DNA of 64,000 bases from positions 78,010-142,009 of the forward strand of contig NZ_JACHIB010000012.1 in assembly GCF_014203015.1 (NCBI RefSeq). Reading direction: 5' to 3'. Below are positions 8,172 to 16,507 of this stretch, piece by piece. The stretch is from Castellaniella defragrans (GTDB lineage: Bacteria > Pseudomonadota > Gammaproteobacteria > Burkholderiales > Burkholderiaceae_B). The notes under the pieces were generated by a model. It ran no database searches. It had not been told where the DNA came from and saw nothing but the letters and a program-made list of their open reading frames with translations. Within the stretch, counting starts at the first letter, position 1. Each line of letters starts with the position of its first letter. Both the position numbers and the translations under genes were made by a program.

Positions 8172-8479
8172 GGTGTCGTCTCCCGAATCCGATTATTGGT
8201 GCCATCCGGCCCGCGCCCGCGGCCGGGACGCGGCCCGCATCCGCCGGAACCGCGCCGCGCGCAAAGCATCGAAGCCTTGGTGTTCTAACATGAAGTCCGG
8301 GCGGGTCGCAATGGAAACCGCGCACGGGTTCGGGTTATCACAGGGGCGCGCGGCGCGCGGCCGGCCGGCGCGGCCCGTGGGCCCGCCCGGCGCTATCGCG
8401 CCGCCCCAAAACCCGCTAGAGTCATGAAAAAGGCCCGCCCGGCCTGACCGGGCCCGTTCGCGCCCAAGGAGCCACCCGC
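8172..8479. other. 308-bp divergent intergenic region
   Basis: This gap separates the divergent TRAP system 2 and tartrate-type dehydrogenase operons and must hold promoters for both. I see Shine-Dalgarno sites at both ends (GGGAG on the minus side, AAGGAG on the plus side) and a short TGTTCTAACA dyad at 8281-8290 that could be an operator half, but no clear -35/-10 pair and no credible gene. Confidence 0.5.
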
Positions 8480-9562
8480 ATGACACGAAAAATCGCAGTG
8501 ATCCCCGGCGACGGCATCGGCACGGAAGTCATGCCCGAGGGCCTGCGGGTCCTGGAAGCCGCCGCCGCGCGCTTCGGCCTGGACCTGGACTTCGAGTCCT
8601 TCGGCTGGGGCTGCGACCATTACCTGCGCGAAGGCCGCATGATGCCGGCCGACTGGAAGGAGCGCATCGGCGGGCACGACGCCATCCTGTTCGGCGCCGT
8701 GGGCGCGCCCGACCGGGTGCCGGACCACGTCGCCATCTGGGATTCCATCATCACCATCCGCCGCGAATTCGACCAGTACGTCAACCTGCGCCCGGCCCGG
8801 CTGATGCCCGGCGTGCCCAGCCCGCTGGCCAACCGGCGCCCCGGCGACATCGATTTCCTGGTGGTGCGCGAGAACACCGAGGGCGAATACTCCAGCCTGG
8901 GCGGGCGCATGTTCCCGGACACGGAGCGCGAATTCGTGATCCAGGAATCCGTCTTCACCCGCACCGGGGTGGACCGGGTCCTGCGATTCGCCTTCGAGCT
9001 GGCCGCGCGCCGGCCCGGCCGGCACCTGACGGCGGCCACCAAGTCCAACGGCATCTCCATCACCATGCCCTACTGGGACGAGCGTCTGAAGGCCATCGCC
9101 CGGGAATACCCCACGGTCACCTGGGACAAGTTCCACATCGACATCCTCTGCGCCCACCTGGTGCAGCACCCGGACCGCTTCGACGTGATCGTGGCCTCGA
9201 ACCTGTTCGGCGACATCCTGTCCGACCTGGGGCCGGCCTGCACCGGCACGATCGGCATCGCCCCGTCGGCCAACCTGAACCCGGACCGCCGCTACCCCTC
9301 CCTGTTCGAGCCCGTGCACGGCTCCGCGCCGGACATCGCCGGGCGGGGCATCGCCAACCCGGTCGGCCAGATCTGGTCGGCGGCCCTGATGCTGGAACAC
9401 CTCGGCCAGGGCGAGCCCGCCTGGCAGGACGCGGCCGACGCCGTCCTGCGGGCCATCGAGACCGTGCTGTCCGAAGGCCCGCGCACGCCGGACATGGGCG
9501 GCGCGGCGCGCACCGCCGACATGGGCCGCGCGATCGCCGACCACGTCGCCCGCGCCCGCTGA
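8480..9562 (+). CDS. Tartrate/D-malate dehydrogenase-type NAD-dependent beta-decarboxylating dehydrogenase
   Basis: A 360-residue member of the isopropylmalate/isocitrate dehydrogenase family. The NAD-binding signature LFEPVHGSAPDIAG occurs near residue 275, the substrate Arg in NLRPARL near 105, Lys188 in TKSNG, and the metal ligands Asp221, Asp245 and Asp249. The RENTEGEYSSLGG segment and EFDQYVNLRP fit tartrate dehydrogenases (TtuC/DmlA group) better than LeuB. It oxidises tartrate or D-malate to oxaloglycolate or pyruvate plus CO2. AAGGAG lies 8 bases before the ATG. Divergence from TRAP system 2 suggests uptake and oxidation of the same hydroxyacid. Confidence 0.85.
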   Translation: MTRKIAVIPGDGIGTEVMPEGLRVLEAAAARFGLDLDFESFGWGCDHYLREGRMMPADWKERIGGHDAILFGAVGAPDRVPDHVAIWDSIITIRREFDQYVNLRPARLMPGVPSPLANRRPGDIDFLVVRENTEGEYSSLGGRMFPDTEREFVIQESVFTRTGVDRVLRFAFELAARRPGRHLTAATKSNGISITMPYWDERLKAIAREYPTVTWDKFHIDILCAHLVQHPDRFDVIVASNLFGDILSDLGPACTGTIGIAPSANLNPDRRYPSLFEPVHGSAPDIAGRGIANPVGQIWSAALMLEHLGQGEPAWQDAADAVLRAIETVLSEGPRTPDMGGAARTADMGRAIADHVARAR

Positions 9563-9653
9563 GCGCACCGCCGCCAGCCGCCGCCCGCCGAGGACCCGCC
9601 GACCGCATCGACCGCCCCATTCGCACCGCACCGCCATTCGCCAGGACTCCGCC

Positions 9654-11117
9654 ATGCCCGCCCACCACTTCATCGCCAACGCCCGCCGGCCCGTGCCCGG
9701 CGAGCGCACCCTGTCCGTCATCGACCCGGCGGACGGCCGGGAATTCGACCGCATCGCGCGCGGCTCGGCCGAGGACGTGGACGCGGCCGTGCGGGCCGCC
9801 CAGGCGGCCATGGGCGAGCACTTCGAGGGCCCCTGGGCGATGACCTGCGCCCGCGACCGCGGGCGGCTGCTGGCGGCCTGGAGCCGCGCCGTGCTGGACG
9901 AGGCCGGCGAGCTGGCCCGCCTGGAGGCGCGCGACACCGGCAAGACGCTGGGCACCGCGCGCAACGACGTCGCCGCGCTGGCGCGCTACCTCGAATACTA
10001 TGCCGGCGCCTGCGACAAGCTGCATGGCGACACCCTGCCCTACGACGCCGGCACGCTGGCGCTGACGGTGCGCGAGCCGCACGGCGTCACCGGCCACATC
10101 ATTCCCTGGAACTACCCGGTCCAGATCTTCGGCCGCAGCGTGGGCGCCTCCCTGGCGGCCGGCAACGCCTGCGTGGTCAAGCCCGCCGAGGACGCCAGCC
10201 TGTCCACCCTGTACCTGGCCGAGATGGCCGCCCGCGTGGGATTCCCGGCCGGCGCGCTGAACGTCGTCACCGGCCTCGGCGCCGAGGCCGGCGCGGCCCT
10301 GAGCGCCCACCCCGGCGTGCGGCACATCTCCTTCACCGGCTCCACCGCCACCGGCCGGCAGGTGGCCGAGGCCGCCGCGCGGCATCACTGCCCGGTGGTG
10401 CTCGAACTGGGCGGCAAATCGCCGCAGATCGTGTTCGAGGACGCCGACCTGGACGCCGCCCTGCCGGTGGTGGTCAACGCCATCGTGCAGAACAGCGGCC
10501 AGACCTGCTCGGCGGGCAGCCGGCTGCTGGTCCACGAAAGCATCCACGACGCCTTCGTGGCGCGCGTCGCCGAACGCTTCCGCGCGCTGCGCGCCGGTCC
10601 GCCCGCCTCGGACGCCGACCTGGGGCCGCTGGTCAACCAGAAACAGTACGAGCGCGTGCGCCGCATGCTGGACGCCGCCCGCGACGAGGGCCTGGCCGAG
10701 GCCGCGCGCGGCCGCATCCTGGACGACGCGCCGCCGGACGGCTACTACCAGGAGCCCGTGCTGTTCCGCGACGTGCCCGCCGACAGCGCTCTGGCGCGCG
10801 AGGAAATCTTCGGCCCGGTCCTCATCACGCAGCCCTTCCGCGACGAGGCGCACGCCCTGGCGCTGGCCAACGCCACCGACTACGGCCTGGTGGCCGGCGT
10901 CTGGACCCGCGACGGGGCGCGGCAGCTGCGCATGGCCCGCCACCTGCGCTGCGGCCAGGTCTTCGTCAACAACTACGGCGCCGGCGGCGGCGTCGAGCTG
11001 CCCTTCGGCGGGGTCAAGTCCAGCGGCCACGGCCGCGAGAAAGGCTTCGAGGCGCTGCTGGGATTCACCGTGCTGAAGACCGTGGCGATCCGCTACGGCC
11101 AGGATGCCCGGAACTAG
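9654..11117 (+). CDS. NAD(P)-dependent aldehyde dehydrogenase
   Basis: A 487-residue ALDH of standard length. Key residues: Lys176 in VVKPAE, SFTGSTATG near 226-234 for cofactor binding, general base Glu251 in LELGGKSP and nucleophile Cys285 in SGQTCSAGSR. The NYGAGGGVELPFGGVKSSG segment near the C-terminus resembles betaine- and hydroxyaldehyde-type ALDHs. It is 91 bases downstream of the tartrate-type dehydrogenase and directly upstream of an SDR; the three probably form a small sugar-acid or hydroxyacid oxidation operon. The substrate aldehyde cannot be read from sequence. Confidence 0.9.
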   Translation: MPAHHFIANARRPVPGERTLSVIDPADGREFDRIARGSAEDVDAAVRAAQAAMGEHFEGPWAMTCARDRGRLLAAWSRAVLDEAGELARLEARDTGKTLGTARNDVAALARYLEYYAGACDKLHGDTLPYDAGTLALTVREPHGVTGHIIPWNYPVQIFGRSVGASLAAGNACVVKPAEDASLSTLYLAEMAARVGFPAGALNVVTGLGAEAGAALSAHPGVRHISFTGSTATGRQVAEAAARHHCPVVLELGGKSPQIVFEDADLDAALPVVVNAIVQNSGQTCSAGSRLLVHESIHDAFVARVAERFRALRAGPPASDADLGPLVNQKQYERVRRMLDAARDEGLAEAARGRILDDAPPDGYYQEPVLFRDVPADSALAREEIFGPVLITQPFRDEAHALALANATDYGLVAGVWTRDGARQLRMARHLRCGQVFVNNYGAGGGVELPFGGVKSSGHGREKGFEALLGFTVLKTVAIRYGQDARN

Positions 11118-11142
11118 TCCACATTCATCGAGGAGACACGCC

Positions 11143-11901
11143 ATGCGCCTGCGCGACAAGATAGCCATCGTCACCGGAGCCGGCTCGGGATTCGGCCGGG
11201 GGATCGCCTCGGTCTTCGCCCGAGAGGGTGCCCGGGTGGTGGTGGCCGACATCCACGACGAGCACGGCCGCGAGACCGTCGAGCAGATCCGCGCGGCCGG
11301 CGGCCGGGCCGCCTTCGCCCACGTGGACGTCGCCAACGCCGCCAGCATGCAGGGGCTGCTGGCGCAGGCCCTGGAGTATTTCGGCGGCCTGGACATCGTG
11401 GTCAACAACGCCGGCGCGACCCACCGCAACCGGCCCATGCTCGAAGTCACCGAGGCCGAATTCGACCGCATCTACGCCATCAACGTCAAGAGCATCTACC
11501 TCAGCGCCCAGGCCTTCGTGCCGCATTTCCGGCGCCAGGGCGGCGGCGTGTTCGTGAACATCGCCTCCACGGCCGCCATCCGGCCGCGCCCCGGCCTGAC
11601 CTGGTACAACGGCACCAAGGGCGCCGTGGTGACCACCAGCCGCTCGATGGCGGCCGAGCTGGGCCCGGACCGCATCCGCGTCAACTGCGTCAATCCCGTG
11701 GTCGCCGCCACCGGCCTGCTGACGGAATTCATGGGCATGCCCGACACGCCGGAAAATCGCGCCAAGTTCATCGCCGGCATCCCGCTGGGGCGGTTTTCCA
11801 CCCCGGAGGACGTCGCCCACGCCTGCCTGTACCTGGCCTCGGACGAGGCGTCCTTCATCACCGGCGCCTGCCTGGAGGTGGACGGCGGGCGGTGCGTCTG
11901 A
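11143..11901 (+). CDS. Short-chain dehydrogenase/reductase
   Basis: A 252-residue classical SDR. TGAGSGFGRG (11-20) binds NAD(P), NNAG occurs at 88-91, and catalytic Ser142, Tyr155 and Lys159 (YNGTK) are present; GACLEVDGGRC is the usual C-terminal segment. Start ATG 11143 follows GAGGAG; the frame extends 13 codons upstream without a ribosome site. It probably oxidises a secondary alcohol in the same pathway as the upstream dehydrogenase and ALDH. Asp36 after the second beta strand (VVVADIHD) suggests NAD rather than NADP. Confidence 0.9.
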   Translation: MRLRDKIAIVTGAGSGFGRGIASVFAREGARVVVADIHDEHGRETVEQIRAAGGRAAFAHVDVANAASMQGLLAQALEYFGGLDIVVNNAGATHRNRPMLEVTEAEFDRIYAINVKSIYLSAQAFVPHFRRQGGGVFVNIASTAAIRPRPGLTWYNGTKGAVVTTSRSMAAELGPDRIRVNCVNPVVAATGLLTEFMGMPDTPENRAKFIAGIPLGRFSTPEDVAHACLYLASDEASFITGACLEVDGGRCV

Positions 11902-11963
11902 CGCTTCTCGGGAACCCCGCCCATTCCGGACGCATGGGCGTGTCAGGCAAGGCGCCGACAGAA

Positions 11964-13733
11964 TCATTCCTCCACGTACCAGGTATCTTCCGACAGCATC
12001 ACCTGCTGGTGCCCGTAGCCGGCCGGCATCATGGGGAAGCAGTTCTGCAGCGGCACCACCGCCACGTCCAGGAAGTACGGCCCGTCGTGCGCCATGCAGG
12101 CGGCCAGCGCCGCGTCCAGGTCGCGCGGGTGCTCGACGCGCGCCGCCCCCCAGCCGAAAGCCCCGGCCAGCGCCACGAAATCCGGGATCGAGGCGTTGTA
12201 GCTGTGGCTGTAGCGGCCCTCGTGGATCAGTTCCTGCCACTGGCGCACCATGCCCATGTGGCCGTTGTTGCACAGGATCAGCTTGACCGGGGCGCGGTGC
12301 TGCGCGGCCGTGGCCAGTTCCTGGATGTTCATCAGCACGGAGGCGTCGCCGCTGACGCAGACCACCGGCTTGTCCGGATGCGCGATCTGCGCGCCGATGG
12401 CGGCCGGCAGCCCGTAGCCCATGGTGCCCGCCCCGCCGGAGGTCAGCCAGCGGTTGGGCCGGTCGATGCCGATGTACTGGGCGGCCCACATCTGGTGCTG
12501 GCCCACGTCGGTGGAGACGATGGCGTCGCGCCCGGCCAGCAGCCGGTCGATGCGCCGCATCAGGTCCTGCGGCAGGATGGTGTCGGCCGAGGGCGGGAAT
12601 TTCAGGCAGTCGCGCGCCTGCCAGACGGCGATGCGCTGCCACCATTCGTCCAGGCGGCCGGGCTCCAGCGGGTACTGGCCCAGTTCCTTGTGCAGGGCGC
12701 GCAGCAGCGGATAGCAGTCGCCCACCAGCGCCACGTCGGCGCGCACGACCTTGTCGATCGAGGCCGGGTCGATGTCCAGGTGGATCTTGTCGGCGTGCGG
12801 GCAGAAGTCCGACAGCCGGCCGGTGATGCGGTCGTCGAAGCGCGCGCCCACGCAGACGATCAGGTCCGCGTGGTGCATCGCCAGGTTCGCCTGCAGCGTG
12901 CCGTGCATGCCGAGCATGCCCAGGAACTGCGCGTCGCCCGCGGGATAGGCGCCCAGGCCCATCAGCGTCAGGGTGCAGGGCGCCCCGGTTTCCTGCACCA
13001 GGCCGCGGAAGGCGTGGCAGGCGTCGATGCCCGAATTGATCAGGCCGCCCCCGCCGTAGAACACCGGGCGGCGGGCGCGGGCGATCAGCGCGGCGGCGCG
13101 CTTGAGCGCGGCCTCGGTCACGGGCGCGAGCGGCGCGGCGGCGGCCTCGGGCTCCAGCGCCGCGACGGCATGCTCCGGCGGCACGCGCGCGATCTGCAGG
13201 TCCTTGGGGAAGTCCAGCAGCACCGGGCCGGGCCGGCCGGCGCGCGTCAGGCGCAGGGCCTTGGCCGCCAGGTCGGCGATGTCTTCCGAACGGCGCACCT
13301 GGGCGTTCCATTTGGTGACCGGGCGCGAGATCCCGACCGCGTCGCATTCCTGGAAGGCGTCGGTGCCGATGGCGCCGGTCGCCACCTGGCCGCTGACGCA
13401 CAGCACGGGGATCGAGTCGCAGAGCGCGTCCAGCAGCCCGGTGGTGGTGTTCGCCATGCCCGGGCCCGACGTCACGAAGACCACGCCGGGGCGGCCCGTG
13501 GAGCGCGCGTAGCCCTCGGCGGCGTGCATGGCCGCCTGCTCGTGGCGCACCAGGATGTGGCGGATGCGCGGCTCGGCGTACAGGGCGTCGTACAGCGGCA
13601 GCACCGCGCCGCCCGGATAGCCGAACACCGTGTCCACGCCCAGGGCGATCAGGGTATCCAGCAGGACCTCGGCGCCGGTGCGGTCGAGGACGGGGACGGT
13701 TGCGGCGGCATGGGCGGCGGTAGGGGCATTCAC
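11964..13733 (-). CDS. Acetolactate synthase large (catalytic) subunit-like ThDP enzyme
   Basis: A 589-residue three-domain thiamine-diphosphate enzyme. GYPGGAVLPLYDAL and catalytic Glu65 in VRHEQAAMHAAEGYAR define the PYR domain, the middle domain binds FAD in true acetolactate synthases, and GDASVLMNIQELATA with a following NN (about 449-478) is the ThDP/Mg motif. The overall pattern is IlvB/IlvI-like, condensing two pyruvates to acetolactate. No regulatory small subunit (ilvN/ilvH) or ilvC is next to it, so it may be a second, catabolic or stress-related copy. It faces away from the SET-domain gene. Confidence 0.85.
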   Translation of the reverse strand: MNAPTAAHAAATVPVLDRTGAEVLLDTLIALGVDTVFGYPGGAVLPLYDALYAEPRIRHILVRHEQAAMHAAEGYARSTGRPGVVFVTSGPGMANTTTGLLDALCDSIPVLCVSGQVATGAIGTDAFQECDAVGISRPVTKWNAQVRRSEDIADLAAKALRLTRAGRPGPVLLDFPKDLQIARVPPEHAVAALEPEAAAAPLAPVTEAALKRAAALIARARRPVFYGGGGLINSGIDACHAFRGLVQETGAPCTLTLMGLGAYPAGDAQFLGMLGMHGTLQANLAMHHADLIVCVGARFDDRITGRLSDFCPHADKIHLDIDPASIDKVVRADVALVGDCYPLLRALHKELGQYPLEPGRLDEWWQRIAVWQARDCLKFPPSADTILPQDLMRRIDRLLAGRDAIVSTDVGQHQMWAAQYIGIDRPNRWLTSGGAGTMGYGLPAAIGAQIAHPDKPVVCVSGDASVLMNIQELATAAQHRAPVKLILCNNGHMGMVRQWQELIHEGRYSHSYNASIPDFVALAGAFGWGAARVEHPRDLDAALAACMAHDGPYFLDVAVVPLQNCFPMMPAGYGHQQVMLSEDTWYVEE

Positions 13734-13862
13734 GGGCGTTCACCTGGACGGGAAAGGTCGGGATGCCGCGCCGGCCCCTCGCGCGCGTCGGCCCCCGGCG
13801 GGATCGCCGCCGGGGCGAGTGGACTTGCGTGGAGCATCCCAAGGATAATGGGGGCCAGTGTA

Positions 13863-13950
13863 TCCCTTTTCGCTCCCGCTTCTTTCGCGTCCGCTTCCTT
13901 CAGGTCCCCTTCCCGTCCCTTTCCCGTCCGCTTCCTTCCCTCCGCATCCC
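13863..13950 (+). repeat. Polypyrimidine tract upstream of the SET-domain gene
   Basis: About 88 bases that are almost entirely C and T on the plus strand and reach the start codon at 13951. They include two copies of CGTCCGCTTCCTTC (13888-13901 and 13925-13938, 37 bases apart) and several TTCCCGTCC units. There is no Shine-Dalgarno sequence for the downstream gene within it. Homopurine-homopyrimidine DNA of this length can form triplex (H-DNA) structures and is slippage-prone. Confidence 0.6.
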
Positions 13951-14421
13951 ATGGCCACCCCCCGCCCGATCTGGCACGCCGTGCGCGTCTCGCCCCTGCA
14001 CGGCACCGGCGTCTTCGCCGCGCGCGACATCCCCGCCGGCACCCGCATCCTGGAATACGCGGGACGCCGCCTGACGGCGGAGCAGGCCGACGCCCGCTGG
14101 CCGGTCGATCCTGACGACCCCTACCACACCTTCTATTTCTCGCTCAGCAGCGGCCGGGTGATCGACGGCGGCCAGCGCGGCAACGACGCGCGCTGGATCA
14201 ACCACGGCTGCGCGCCCAACTGCGAGGCGCGCGAGAACGAGGCCGGCACCCGCGTGGCGATCTACGCGCTGCGCGACATCCCGGCCGGCGCGGAACTGCT
14301 CTACGACTACGGCCTGGTGATCGACGAGCCGCTCACCCGCACGCTCAAGCGCCACTACCGCTGCCGCTGCGGCGCGCCCGAATGCCGGGGCACGATGCTG
14401 GCGCTGCCGGACGGTTCCTGA
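13951..14421 (+). CDS. SET-domain protein (putative protein lysine methyltransferase)
   Basis: A 156-residue stand-alone SET domain. HGTGVFAARDIPAGTRILEYAG (first ~35 residues) is the SET-N part, RWINHGCAPNCEA contains the NHxCxPNC-type signature that binds S-adenosylmethionine, and LLYDYG supplies the catalytic-pocket Tyr. The end, CRCGAPECRG, is a post-SET-like cysteine cluster (CxCx4C). It should methylate Lys on a protein; bacterial targets are mostly unknown. The start at 13951 is chosen because the SET fold begins ~10 residues later; the frame upstream is only pyrimidine-tract translation. Confidence 0.8.
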   Translation: MATPRPIWHAVRVSPLHGTGVFAARDIPAGTRILEYAGRRLTAEQADARWPVDPDDPYHTFYFSLSSGRVIDGGQRGNDARWINHGCAPNCEARENEAGTRVAIYALRDIPAGAELLYDYGLVIDEPLTRTLKRHYRCRCGAPECRGTMLALPDGS

Positions 14422-14590
14422 ACCGGCGCCCGTACCCCCCACCTCGCCGCCCGCAAGCGGTCCGGATTCGTCCGGCACCGGGCAGCCCGCGGGGACGGCT
14501 CGGCGTCCGTACTCATACCAACTGGCAAGCGCGCCGTTTCGCAGTAGGATTCAGTGTTGCCATCCGGCCCGACACCGCTCCGTCCGTTCC

Positions 14591-15115
14591 ATGCCCGACG
14601 ACCACGCCGCCGATTCCGCCGACCTGCCCGCCTACGTCCCGCCCCCCGATCCCCCCCTGCGCGTCCCGCTGCGATTCGAGGACTGGCTGACCGTGCTGAC
14701 CCTGGGCGCCCTGGCCTGCATCACCCTGGCCAACGTGATCGTGCGCTACCTGACCGCCGAATCCTTCGCCTGGACCGAGGAAATCTCCATCTTCCTGCTG
14801 ATCGTGCTCACCCTGAGCGCCAGTTCCTCGGCCTTCGTCCGCGTGCTGCACATCCGCATCGAACTGCTGGCCGACGGCGGCGGCCCCGCGCGGCAGCGGC
14901 GCTACGCCCTGGCCGCGGGCGCCGTCTCGCTGCTGTTCTTCGCCGGCCTGACGGTCCTGCTGGGCCGCATGGCGCTGGACGAATACAACTGGGGCGACAC
15001 CTCCCCGGCCATCGGCGTGCCCACCTGGTGGTATTCCATGTGGCTGCCCGTGCTGTCGGCGGTCATCACCCTGCGCCTGGCCGGCATCCTGCGGCGCGCC
15101 TGGGAGCGCGCATGA
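14591..15115 (+). CDS. TRAP transporter small permease (DctQ type), system 3
   Basis: A 174-residue membrane protein with four hydrophobic segments starting near residue 33 after a polar, Pro-rich N-terminus. AESFAWTEEISIFLLIVLT is the family signature around the loop after helix 1. Its stop codon overlaps the start of the large permease (ATGA), which indicates translational coupling. This is the first gene of the third complete TRAP operon in the window (Q-M-P order). Confidence 0.9.
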   Translation: MPDDHAADSADLPAYVPPPDPPLRVPLRFEDWLTVLTLGALACITLANVIVRYLTAESFAWTEEISIFLLIVLTLSASSSAFVRVLHIRIELLADGGGPARQRRYALAAGAVSLLFFAGLTVLLGRMALDEYNWGDTSPAIGVPTWWYSMWLPVLSAVITLRLAGILRRAWERA

Positions 15116-16410
15116 TCCCCACCCTGCTGTTCGCGCTCTTCGTCGTGCTGATGGTGATCGGCGTGCCCGTGGGCATCGCCCTGGGGGCGGCCGGCACCCT
15201 GGCCATCGCCCTGGCCAATCCCGACACCCACTGGTTCGGCCTGATGGCGGTGTCGCAGAGCTTCTACGCCGGCCTGGCCAAATACCCCCTGCTCGCCATC
15301 CCCATGTTCGTGCTGGTGGGCTCGATCTTCGACCGCTCGGGCGTCGCCGCCAAGCTGGTGCGCCTGGCCCAGTCCATCACCGGCAACGGTCCCGGCATGC
15401 TGGCCGTGGTCGCCATCACCGTCGCCATGTTCCTGGGCGGGATCTCCGGCTCCGGCCCGGCCTGCGCCGCCGCCGTGGGCGCCATCATGATCGGCGCCAT
15501 GAACCGCGCCGGCTATCCCCGCGCCTACTCGGCCAGCGTGGTGGCGGCGGGCGCGGCCACCGACATCCTGATCCCGCCCTCGATCGCCATGATCGTCTAT
15601 TCGGTCCTGGTGCCGCAGGCCTCGGTGCCCGCCCTGTTCGCCGCCGGCATGTTCCCCGGCATCCTGGCGGGCATCGGGCTGATCATCCCGGCCGTCTGGC
15701 TGGCGCGGCGCCACAAGATGGGCGCGGCCGCCCGCGCCGAGCCCCGCCCGCCCTTCTGGCGCAGCCTGTTCGAGGCCATCCCGGGCCTGGCCGCCCCCGT
15801 CATCATCCTGGGCGGCATGCGCATGGGCTATTTCACGCCCACCGAGGCCGCCGTGGTGGCCGTGTTCTACGGCCTGCTCATCGGCATGCTGGTGCACCGC
15901 ACCATCCGCGTGCGCGACCTGTTCCCCATCCTGCGCGAGGCCGGCGAGCTGTCCGCCGTCATCATGCTGATCGTCACGCTGGCGGGGATCTTCGCCTGGT
16001 CGCTGTCCACCCTGTCGATCATCGACCCGATCACCCACGCCATCGTGCACTCCGGCCTGGGGGAATACAGCGTGCTGACGCTGCTCATCCTGCTGCTGAT
16101 CGTGGCCGGCATGTTCCTCGACGGAATCTCGATCTTCCTCATCTTCGTGCCGCTGATCCAGCCGGTCGCCATGGCTTTCGGCTGGGACCTGGTGTGGCTG
16201 GGCGTGGTGCTGACGCTGATGGTGGCGGTGGGCCAGTTCACCCCGCCGGTGGCCGTCAACCTGATGGTGTCCAGCAAGATCGCCCGGATCCCGATGGAAA
16301 GCACGGTGCCCTGGGTGCTGTGGCTGGTGGGCGGCATGCTCTGCACCCTGGTGCTGGTCGTGATATTCCCGCAGATCGCGCTCTGGCTGCCGCATTATCT
16401 GGGATACTGA
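15112..16410 (+). CDS. TRAP transporter large permease (DctM type), system 3
   Basis: A 432-residue DctM-family permease starting at the ATG that overlaps the DctQ stop. Signatures: FVLVGSIFDRSGVAAKL (about 65-81), GGISGSGPACAAAVGAIM, ATDILIPPSIAMIVYSVL and YFTPTEAAVVAVFYG. The same frame is open upstream for another 186 codons, but that part is antisense-like translation of the DctQ region. The substrate is not evident; neighbours are an alpha/beta hydrolase and a TSUP exporter. Confidence 0.92.
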   Translation: MIPTLLFALFVVLMVIGVPVGIALGAAGTLAIALANPDTHWFGLMAVSQSFYAGLAKYPLLAIPMFVLVGSIFDRSGVAAKLVRLAQSITGNGPGMLAVVAITVAMFLGGISGSGPACAAAVGAIMIGAMNRAGYPRAYSASVVAAGAATDILIPPSIAMIVYSVLVPQASVPALFAAGMFPGILAGIGLIIPAVWLARRHKMGAAARAEPRPPFWRSLFEAIPGLAAPVIILGGMRMGYFTPTEAAVVAVFYGLLIGMLVHRTIRVRDLFPILREAGELSAVIMLIVTLAGIFAWSLSTLSIIDPITHAIVHSGLGEYSVLTLLILLLIVAGMFLDGISIFLIFVPLIQPVAMAFGWDLVWLGVVLTLMVAVGQFTPPVAVNLMVSSKIARIPMESTVPWVLWLVGGMLCTLVLVVIFPQIALWLPHYLGY

Positions 16411-16507
16411 CGTCCATGCCGGCGCCCGCGGGCAGGCGGCGAGGCCCGGCCCGCGGGCGACCCGCCCGGCGGGTTCGTGCACGAGATTTTTCAAAGAGGA
16501 GACTGAC

